Source: Cadophora sp. MPI-SDFR-AT-0126 (taxonomy: Eukaryota; Ascomycota; Leotiomycetes; Helotiales; Ploettnerulaceae). From it: a DNA stretch of 64,000 nucleotides. The stretch lies in NCBI GenBank assembly GCA_020747065.1, contig JAGMVK010000027.1, positions 248,001-312,000 on the forward strand, given 5' to 3'. Below the pieces are notes generated by a model that saw nothing but the letters and a program-made list of their open reading frames with translations, ran no database searches and was not told the origin of the DNA. Below, in pieces: positions 50,257 through 59,366 of this stretch. Both the position numbers and the translations under genes were made by a program. Within the stretch, counting starts at the first letter, position 1, and every line of letters begins with the position of its first letter.

Positions 50257-52110
50257 ATTGAAGTTGGAAACAGATTGAAGATGCTGGAGAATTTAGACAG
50301 CTTGAAGAACTTTTTTCATCTTCTTCCGTGTAAGGCGTTCCTATCGTGTCTTTTCCACCGACATACACGCCATTCCATGGTGAAAGTCCCAAATCCTCTT
50401 GGAAATAACAGATTCATTCTCCTTTACAAAGTAAACACTGCACATTTATGCGAGATCCCCATCCACCTTCCTAGTCTCAATCTTGAACAGTACATGGGAT
50501 AGCCATGATCAAAGAAAGTCCCGAGCATAAAGTTGCTTACTGACCCAGCGCCTCGCTTACCACCATATCTCACATCCTTAAATTCAGCCTCGCCCTTCAC
50601 TTCCAAGACCCCACGGAAACAATAGACGCGCAATATGCAACAAGAAAGTAATCTCCGTCTGGAGTCTCGCTCAAAGTCTAGACAAGCAATCCCCTTGTAA
50701 GTGGCAGCTAGACCCCACTCGCTTAAGAGAGGTGCGATATGCAACAGAACCAACCGCTTTCATCGTCCTAAGTCTCGCTTGCCCAAAACAGGGAGAGAAA
50801 ACAAAATGGTCGCCTAATTCTCACTCTTGTGGCGTGGCAAATCTAACGCATATCTGAGAAAATGCGTTATTTGCTTCACCGGGAAACTCGGGTTGAGGGA
50901 CACTGCTCATTGTTTTCACGGCGCTGAAACTCAGTTGTAAGTGTGGGAAGCCGGAGTGGAGTGTGAGCGAGGACAAGCGATGCAGTAAGTAAATGTGCAA
51001 ACGAAGAAGCGCATCACGACCTTATCGAGGAATTTCTTAGTCAGTGCTACGACATTGCAGGGTAGTGCGCATGTCAAGGGGTGCGTAACCCAGTAGGGGC
51101 AACTTCCCAGCCACAGGTAGAGGTAGGCACCACACTCCGCCGGGTATGAGACATGGCTCGCTCCCATCGCCCTCATTCTGGAAAGGTGGTCTCCATGTAT
51201 GTCAAGAAACGCCCATCGAAGTTTTTCCATTCTGTAGGCAGGGTTCAGCTGATAGGGTAGATAAGTAAGTGAAGTAACCGGCGGAAGATCGACTAGAGAG
51301 GAAAAGATCGTCCTTGTCTCGCGATAAAAAAGGATCACACAGGAATCAATTTGAGCGGATCTACAGCCCGGACCTTGGACGGAGTGAACTCTAGCGATCT
51401 TGGGTGCAATCGCAAGTCTATCTATTATCCTGTGTAGGGCATGTATTCGTCCTTGGAAGTCGTTTGAAGATTGATCGTTGTTCTACTATATATGCATTAA
51501 AGCTTCCAGCCTAGTTTTTGTAAGGAGGTCTTTCCCCTGCCTGCTTTGTTCGAAGATTTATGTCCGCAAGTGGCAGAATGAAGGCGCTATTTAACACTTG
51601 CAGGGTTGTGGTCGTCCGGGAAGTGTATAAGGGAAGAGGAGAACGGTGGGGCGCGGTGCATACGGTTCACTTCCAGCCGGTGGGCCGGAGATACAAAAGA
51701 TTGCGCGCGGTAAGAGCACTCACTACTCCTAGGGGACTGGACTACTGTGCCCAAGAACGGCTCTTGGCCCGGGCTATGTCAACTGACAAGTTGCCTCAAC
51801 AAGGAATGAGTAAAGGCAGGCATGCATTTACAAGGTCTCCCTGCTAGAGCTTTCATCACACTTGACCACTTACTCCGGATATTACGTACATACCCCTGAC
51901 CTGCTCACGGAATGCTTATTTCAATCACTTCCTGATACGGCTTGGCTTAACATGACAGACTGACTATGCAGATGATAAATAAAGTCTCGAGATTGCACTT
52001 AATCACCCAGATATAATGGCACAATGAAGTGAGGATATAGTACAACCGAAAGGAGGCGGATGGTATTTACTATAGCAGTCTTTCACCTGCTTCAGGCCCT
52101 GCTCTCAGAA
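50257..52110. other. Gene-free interval, tail-to-tail
   Basis: About 1.85 kb between the 3' ends of the membrane-protein gene and the oxidoreductase. Open frames at 50424-50753 (-), 50931-51338 (-) and 51560-51847 (+) show no family features. No repeat or RNA gene recognised. Confidence 0.4.
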
Positions 52111-53787
52111 TCAGACATATTTCGGAAGCTCATTGATACTGCCGCGAGAAATCCTCTCCGGAGAGCAAAGATATTCCTTGGGCAACCAATCTTCCACAAC
52201 GCCCTCCGGTTTCCAAATATCCCCCGACGATTTCACATTCTCACGCCCAAGAATCATGAGAGCAGTAGCAACACCACTCAGCCATGTCATCACCATCCCA
52301 GACCCATTGAAGCCCGCCGATATCCATTCTGCTGAGCCGGGAAGCTGACCATTGTTCTTGGTCTCACGCGTTGTCACTGCGGGTTTGACATGGCGCTTGG
52401 TGAGCTTTGGCGAAAGAGGCCCAACGAGTGGTAGAACATCCAGTGTGAAACCCATGCATCCCGACCACAATTGCTTGACCCTCGATCCATCAGCATCCTC
52501 CCCCCAACTTGCCGGTCCGAATGAGACAGGCAAAACACCTGAAAGATAAGAGGCAGTGGGGTGGTTGATCTTGTCATCCCTCCACTCCCCGACTTGATCG
52601 AGAGCTGAATCGTCACTGTGAAAGATACCGCCACCGATCATTATCTCAGCTCCGAGGCCATCTTCCGAATCTGGTAGACCCGGCCGCTGTGTGACGTAAT
52701 CAAAATCTTTCTTTCCGACGAAACTCCACGACTTTGATCCATTGTAGTTGGGGAAAGCTTTTCCCGGTCTTTGTGCAGACATGTGATTCACAATAGGGAA
52801 GACCTTTCCCACGAGCCCAGGTACAAGATTTGCTGCGAAGGCATCTGTTGCATGTACCACGTGCGAAGCCCTTATGTTACCACGGCTTGTTTTCAACATG
52901 AAGGGTGTGCTCTTGTCGTTTGCAAGCTGGATCTCTTCTACCATGGTCCCCGTCTCGAGTGCAAAGTCGTCTGAAAACTGAGCCAGGAGAGATGCATACA
53001 CCGAAGTCACGAGTCGATATGGCCACATTGCTCCGGACTTGTATGTCACGCCTCCGACAAAGAGGTCGTTAAGGCCACACGTCTATGCAGTATCAGCAAA
53101 CGGCCGGCGGCACATCATCATGTGGCAGAGGCTTACCTTGAAAACTTCGTCAGCACGTATCATCTTCACCCTATCAGCAAGCTCGGGTACATCTTTCTGA
53201 AATGTCTCGACCATCTTCTCCACCCCGCGCATTCTCGTTGCGTCAGTAAATGCATCGGTGGCTTCAACTTCTCGAGCCTCACCGATGGCATGATTCTCGG
53301 CCTCCACAAGTCGTAGAAGGAAGGGTAGATGCATCATGTGAAACTTGGCGATCTTCTTCGCGCTCTCCGAGCTAAATCTTTCTTTATTCTTGACGTACTC
53401 CAAGAAAAAGGTAGTCTTGATGTGGCCCCCATTTCTTCCAGTCGCACCACTACATACCGTTCTTCCCTCCAACACAACAACCTTCCTTTTGAGCCCCATA
53501 GCACGACATTCGTTCAGGAGGGTATGCGCGATGCTGGCGCCGGACATGCCAGATCCGATGATGACAATGTCGGCATGGGATGGTAGATTCTCCGATTGGA
53601 TGTTCACCAGCTCCTGGAAGACTGGGTTTTGCTGCCAAAAAGACACGGTTGGGTTCGAGACGGGCAATTGCGGACTCGCGATGCGTTTTTTCAAGGCTTC
53701 AAATAGTGCCTTGTGCTCGCTGACACCTTCCAGGAGGCCTGAGATTCCCACGTAGAGTTCGCGGAAGTACGAGATGACTGCTCCCAT
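52111..53787 (-). CDS. FAD-dependent oxidoreductase (DAO family)
   Basis: A flavoprotein of the D-amino-acid oxidase/sarcosine oxidase fold, probably oxidising an amine or amino acid; the substrate is unknown. Exons 53787-53137 and 53082-52111 join in phase at EVFK/TCGLNDLF to give 540 residues. The intron has a GTAAGC donor and TAG acceptor. The dinucleotide-binding motif is VIIGSGMSGASIAHTLL near 76, followed by the flavin-contact segment VCSGATGRNGGHIK near 112. A C-terminal stretch WISAGFNGSGMVMTWLSGVA completes the FAD site. ATG 53787 (MGAVISYFRELYVG) is the only start near the expected N-terminus. No secretion signal is clear. This is the last intact gene before the repeat-rich region. 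Confidence 0.88.
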
Positions 53788-54024
53788 TTTCAAAGCTTGC
53801 TACAGGCCTTGGATGTGGATAAGTAAGGTTGTGTTTCGAGGTTGAGGTGGTGAATGTGCGGGTTTCAAGATTTAACTTGACTTCACTCCGTATGATTTCC
53901 AGCAGTGGTTCTTGAAGCTCTTGTGTTTTGGTTGAGGGGGAAGAGTGCTCTGGAAACTGAGAGACAATTTTGGGGGAGGAGAACAAATGATAAAATAGTA
54001 GGTACGAGGTCTTGTCCTGGCGTC

Positions 54025-54042
54025 CCTCCGCAAGCTCCGGGG
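54025..54042. repeat. 18-bp repeat, copy 1
   Basis: CCTCCGCAAGCTCCGGGG; one base differs from copy 2 at 54171-54188. It is flanked by TCC(C)...GGGA inverted bases that could form a stem. Confidence 0.7.
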
Positions 54043-54170
54043 CCAAGGGACCTCGCTTCGCTACAGTCAAGCGCATAGCTTTAGCATTTATTTTATAAGG
54101 AAACTGTACTATACCGCGATGAATATAAAATGGAAAGGTGTCAGCCCGTCGCTGCGCTAAATTCTACGGC

Positions 54171-54188
54171 CCTCCGCAAGCTACGGGG
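54171..54188. repeat. 18-bp repeat, copy 2
   Basis: CCTCCGCAAGCTACGGGG, inside an ATTCTAC/GTAGAAT inverted repeat, 32 bases beyond the stop of the decayed zinc-ribbon frame. It may mark the edge of a mobile or repeated unit. Confidence 0.7.
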
Positions 54189-54219
54189 TAGAATTTCCGG
54201 ACTTCCACGTTAAACTTAA

Positions 54220-55059
54220 TTAACGAATTATTCTTATTTTTACTCGAATTCTATCTCGTCTAGCCTTATTGCTCCTTCTATTACGTGCTCGACACTTCTC
54301 GCACGTAAAGAAACCGTCTCTAAAATCGATTAGAGGCTTCTTTTAATTACATGCAGAGCAGAATTGACTTTGAGGCTCGTGAGGCTCTAGCTCGTGAGAG
54401 TCGTGAGGCTCTTCCAGCTCCTGCATATCCTCCCGGTCCACCTGCGTGCCCTCCCTACATATTTGCAGCTCCGTAGAGCATATAGAACCTCCTGGATCTT
54501 CCTAATCCTCTTCCGGATCTTCTTCATCCTCTTGCGGATCCTCCTCACGTAGCTCCTCCTCCCAGTCTCCTTGCGTGTCCTCCCGGTCTGCCTGCGTGCC
54601 CTCCCTACGTGTTTGCGGCTCCGCAGAGCGTGTAGAGCGTCCCGGACCTTCCCAACCCTCTTGCGGGTCCTCTCTCTCGCGCGGCGTCGTGTACCCCTCC
54701 CACTGCCGGTACAGCGTGTTTTCGTAGAAACCCTGGGACTAACGTTCCTTCCATATCTCGAGCTTTAATCGATTCCGTAAGGCTCGATCGACGACACGCT
54801 AAGCACGTTTAAACTGCCGCGCGCGGCCCTCCGCTGAGAGAGGTATTCCTTTCTTAGTGCGGTAGTAATCTTGCTATCGATTGTGACACGGAGTACACGT
54901 ACTCGTACATTGATTTAATCGATCGCAAGGGAAATCAGAGACCGGGCGAATGCGTTTACACGAAAGGCAGAGGTCAGTCTGTCGTTCGGCGAAGGGGATT
55001 ACGGCGCGCTCGCGGCAGTATCGACACGTGTCTACCTGCTCTTGATAATAGAATCGCAT
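54220..55059 (-). pseudogene. Decayed zinc-ribbon protein gene with in-frame stops
   Basis: From an ATG at 55059 to a TAA at 54220 the frame is exactly 280 codons with no frameshift but five internal stops (four TAG, one TAA). The encoded product would have an N-terminal Cys cluster (CRYCRERAV...CLSCKRIRPVSDFPC...CTPCHNR), a basic stretch, an acidic/Arg-rich middle with an internal duplication, and a second Cys motif (FCSACN...TCEKCRARNRR) before a basic C-terminus. Paired CxxC modules imply zinc binding. I do not recognise a named family. Stops where Gln would be read, plus C/G to T/A differences between the internal repeats, fit RIP-like decay of a repeated gene. Not a functional gene as it stands. 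Confidence 0.6.
54431..54663. repeat. Internal duplication, two ~80-bp copies 150 bp apart
   Basis: 54431-54513 and 54581-54663 are similar (both start TCCCGGTC, then CCTGCGTGCCCTCCCTAC). Most differences are transitions in which the first copy has T/A and the second C/G. The 150-bp spacing keeps the minus-strand frame (50 codons). Confidence 0.8.
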
Positions 55060-55236
55060 CGATTGCAAGTGAGTACTACAGATTGTACAGTATCAGGGGC
55101 GTGTAAAAGGCATTGTTACGTGGCGTTGATTCGTACAAAATCGAGTTGCAGGGGTAGCTTTGAAGCTCTCGAGCTTTGACCTGGAAATCTAGTCACGTGG
55201 CGGTGTCCGTTTTCTACGGGTTTACGCTCAATATAA

Positions 55237-55264
55237 GATAGAAGATAGAAGATAGAAGATAGAC
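55237..55264. repeat. (GATAGAA)n tandem repeat
   Basis: Four 7-base units, the last imperfect, directly at the 5' edge of the truncated aldo-keto reductase frame. Confidence 0.9.
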
Positions 55265-55564
55265 AGTAAAGAGCCTCTCTTAGAAGCGCTTGAAGAATGG
55301 GCAGAGATTGCCACGAAAGCTAGTTGCAGTCGTGTTGAGTTGGCGTATCGATGGATCGCATGGAATTCCGCCTTGAAAGCCAATCTCGGGGACGGGATCA
55401 TAATTGGCGCGAGCAAGCCGAAACAACTTGAGGAGAGCTTGCAATGGATTAAATTGGGGCCCCTACAAGAGAGGACTGTGAAGAAGCTTGATAGCTTGTG
55501 GAGTCGAATCTGCAAGGATGCACCTGTAGATAACTACCATAGCTTTGCTGCTGCTTTGATCTAA
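55256..55564 (+). pseudogene. Aldo-keto reductase C-terminal fragment
   Basis: About 102 codons match the C-terminal third of AKR7-type (aflatoxin-aldehyde-reductase-like) proteins: EALEEWAEIATKA, LAYRWIAWNSAL, GDGIIIGASKPKQLEESL, KDAPVDNYHSF, then a natural stop. The catalytic Asp/Tyr/Lys/His portion of the roughly 330-residue enzyme is missing. The frame begins in a GATAGAA repeat with no ATG. No frame damage is visible inside the fragment, so truncation may be recent. Confidence 0.75.
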
Positions 55565-56116
55565 CATAGTTGCACTGTTATTTCACACATACTTAACTTC
55601 AGCTGTCGTCCGTCCCTCTGTCTGCAAAATTTTCATGGTAGGGGTCAATAAACCCTTTATCACCCCTGTCTCTATCAGCACGGCTTCAGCAAGGACCTGT
55701 GTCCATTAATCTCATTAGAATTGGCCCCTCTGTGGAGGAGAAACTCTCAGAACTACACTTCTAGCTTCGGGAGTTATTTTGCCTAGCCACCAACTAACGG
55801 CCTATGATGGCTCGGCTGTAGATCCACAACGGCTACGGAGGTCGCGGCAAAAGGTTATGGGAACGCCATATTCTTGGCGCCAAGGCATGCCAGCGCATTA
55901 AGAGGAGGCTTTGGAATGTAAAATACGTACTTTTGTACTGGAAATCTACTTAATTCTTATCGGATCTACTGTCTAAAATGTCTTCTGATGTTCGCTAGTC
56001 TTACTATGATATTAGTACACGTATTTAAGCTCTTTCTCTGCTTGAAGTGGGAATGCCGTGGCAAAGAATCAAAGGGATAACTAGTGTTTCTAAATCGTCG
56101 ATATATCGACTACGAG
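55565..56116. other. Spacer between reductase fragment and retroelements
   Basis: 550 bases of ordinary composition with no gene recognised. AT content rises sharply from about 56220. Confidence 0.5.
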
Positions 56117-59100
56117 TGTTACGGACACTCCTAGGCGACCCTGGGGTCCCGAGAGGAAATATCCTTAGAGCAGGCGTATACCTAGGAGCCCGGTAGCTCC
56201 TAGGAGTAAGGCTTACAGGAGCTAATAATAGTCTAAGAGATATATAGCACGTAGTATTTCATTATAATAGTATTATATAATATAGCGAATTAGCTATAAG
56301 TTTCTATAATTAAGTCACGTAATAAATCTAAGGATCTTACTAGATCCTTAAGATCTAAAGATCTTGGAAGATCTATTAAGAATAAAAGTTCTATAAAAGA
56401 CTAGTATATCTGCTCTTAGATAAGAGCTTTATACTTAACTTAAATAGTATTCTTAATTATACTAGTAACTATCTTAACTATTTATATAATATACTTACTT
56501 CTTAATTATTAAAGATTAATTCTAAGCCTTTATATTTATAATAAGTAAATACTAGATAGTTATACTTTAAGCACCTTCTTATTGTAGTAGGGACGAAGGC
56601 CCACTACAAGGGTTTTTGTTTTTTCGTTCCGGCTGTAGATAGATAGATCAGCGCTGCTAGACTAGTAATCATTATCTTCTTCCTCTTACTTCCATTGCCT
56701 AATTAGTCTACGCGCGAGTTATTCCTCTATTTACTATGCACTTAACGGCACTACTCTACTCCTTAACATTATTAGAAGTATTAACTCACGTAGATAATAT
56801 ATCCTCTACTAAAGGATCTTTTTTATTAGATATAATAGCTAAAGGTAAAGCATTTAAGACTATTAAGTCTACTCTTATTAACTTTAAGCTTATCTTAAAG
56901 ATAACTTAGCTAGACTTCTATTATAAGGACTATACTAAACTCAAGGCTTACTTAACTTAAGTTAAACTCTATATCAGGTTTTATAGCTACTAGTTTACTA
57001 CTAAGATAGACTAGGTCCTCTAGGCGATTTCGTTCCTTTAGGGGTAAGCGTTTAGCTAAATTAAGATATTTCTAAGCGATTATATAAAGAACTAGATTAA
57101 GAAAGGAAAAGTCTTTAACTTTATATCTAAAGAGTTATAGAGAATTTTCTAGGACTTTAAAGGGTTCGAAAATCGTATTAATAGAGTCTTTAGTAATATT
57201 AATTAAGAATATATAGTAGAGCGTAGTATTTAAAACTTTAAATAGATAGAGTCCGTTACTTTATATACTACTACTTTCTAGTAGTTTACTAATTAAATAA
57301 GCTAGAATAATAATATACTTAAGGCCTAGTACTATAAGGAATTAAAGGATAAAGTAAAAGATAAGGTTACAAGATCCGACGCCCTGGACAACTTATAAGA
57401 GCTTATTAAGATAGCTATTAAGATTAATAACTATAACTATAAGCGTGCTTTAGAGAGGAAAAGCTAATACTATATAAGGAGATATATATACTAAGGGCAT
57501 AGTAATAAGAAACCTTTCTATCTCGATAAGATAAAGCTAGATATAACTTTCTATAAGAGTAGTAAAGGGAAACTATATAATAGTAGGCTTTCTAAGAAAG
57601 TTATAAATAAGTAATAAGAAAAGAAGCTATACTTTAAATATAAGTTACTAAGCTATATAACTAGCTCTCACTAATAAAAGAAGTAATAATTAAGTAAGAA
57701 ATACGCTAGCGTTATAGGGCACGGCAGTTATAATAGCCTTATTAAGTAACTCGCTATTATATATTAATATATAACTACTAATAAGCTTAAGGAATACTAT
57801 ATCTATACTTAATTTAAGGAAGCTAAGAATAATAGTAAGTAAAGCTTATCTAAGGATAACTATATCTAAGAGTATATAATAGAGTCTTCTAAGCTTATAT
57901 AAGCCTTAGAAGAACTCGTAATAATAGATTATAAAAAAGATAATAAGAAAGACTTAGAACTAGATAAGGAAAAGGAAGTCTAACTCCTCTTATAGATACC
58001 TAAGCTAAGACTATTATAATTACTCTAGTAGAGTCCTAAGGTCAGAGAGTAGTAGGAAGCTTCCTAATAAGAGAAAAGCCTTTATAACTTAACTTATAAT
58101 ACTTACTACTAGACTTAAGTTAATACTATAAAGACTATTAAAGAACCTGATATAATTAACTTAAAGGGACCTTAGTAAGTAGATATTTATAAAGTAGTCT
58201 ATTAAAACTATTAAAGAATTAGCTAGAGATAAGTTAATAAAGATAAGATATATATATAATTCTTTCTCTAAGACTAAACGCTAATCCTTAATATAAGTAA
58301 GCTACTTTAGCTAAGAGAAGTCTAGGAAGTAGTAGCTAAAGGCACTAACTAGAGGATATAAATAGAAGTCAAGGATAACTCTCGAGCTTATTATAAGGCT
58401 CGGAACCTAGTTACCTTCTAGGAGCTTAAATAAAGATATATATTTAAGGTTATAATTATCACTTAGACCTTAAGAGTCTAGTAAGATATCCTAATAAAGG
58501 AATATTATATTGAATATTTTCTGACTTAGTAGCTTACTACTACTAGAGAATAATATCTTATAATAGAAGTAAGAATCAAAGGAGTAAAGCTATAAGTAAT
58601 AATAGATTCTAGAGTATAAGAGAACTTTATATCTCTTACTATTATACTCTAGTATTTCCTATTAACTATAGTAAAAGCTAACTAGTATTACTTAATACTA
58701 GCTAATAGTAAAGCTACGAATAGTAAGTTAGTTAATATAGCTACTATACTACTATATATAAGTATTACTAGATACTCCAAGATTATCTAATTTAATATTA
58801 TCTAAATTAGAAGATATAATATTATCCTAGGATTACCTTAGATAAAGAAATATAACTTTATTATTAATTAAATAATAAGTAAATTAGAATTTAGCTATTA
58901 CTAGAATAAATACTTTTCGCTAGAGATAGAAGTAATAAGTATTTAAGAAATTAGCGCTACCTCTAAAGAAGAGCTCAGATACTAGGATATAAGTCTATTA
59001 ATAAAGAATATACTATTAGTATACTATAAGTTTAAAGTACTATTTAAGAAGGAATAAGGTATTAAAGTCTTACCTAAATACTAGGACTATAATTATAAGA

Positions 59101-59366
59101 TTAAGTTAGAACTAGGTACTAAACTAATATTCTAACTATTAAGGGAATATTTAGTAATAGACTTAATAATAATTAAGTAATATATTAATAAAAACTTAGC
59201 AAAAGAATTTATTAGAGAGTCTAAATCTTTATAAGGGAGTAATATCTTTTTTATTAAGAAGAAGAATAGAAGATAATAAATATATATTAATTATTATTAA
59301 TTAAACGAAGCTATAAAGAAGGATTATTATATATTACTTTTAGCTAAGGAGTTATAGGATAGACTC
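56117..59366 (+). mobile_element. RIP-mutated Ty3/gypsy retroelement, interrupted in RT
   Basis: Probable 5' LTR starts TGTTACGGAC at 56117; its 3' edge was not resolved. Read on +, a gag-like region (about 56870-57440) shows KLKAYLT...VKLYIRF and ELKDKVKD. A retropepsin site at about 58600 reads IIDS(R)V.ENFIS, with the catalytic DSG Gly changed, followed by FNI...YNIILGLP.IKKYN near 58790-58855. Reverse-transcriptase N-terminal motifs (ESKSL.GSNIFFIKKKN, LNEAIKKDYYILLLA) run from about 59050. The frame is full of TAA/TAG where Gln or Trp is expected and the DNA is very TA-rich, the RIP pattern. RT stops after DRL at 59366, exactly where the next LTR begins. Confidence 0.85.

Larger units (their letters stand above)
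53788..54219. other. Transition into repeat region, paired 18-bp repeats
   Basis: The oxidoreductase promoter lies at the left. From about 54000 the composition changes and two copies of CCTCCGCAAGCTNCGGGG appear, each in a small inverted-repeat setting (ATTCTAC...GTAGAAT around the second). No gene was seen. Confidence 0.5.

Noticed and set aside
52363..52370. A second ACGCGT site
   Set aside because: It lies within the coding sequence of the FAD oxidoreductase, so it is not a promoter element.
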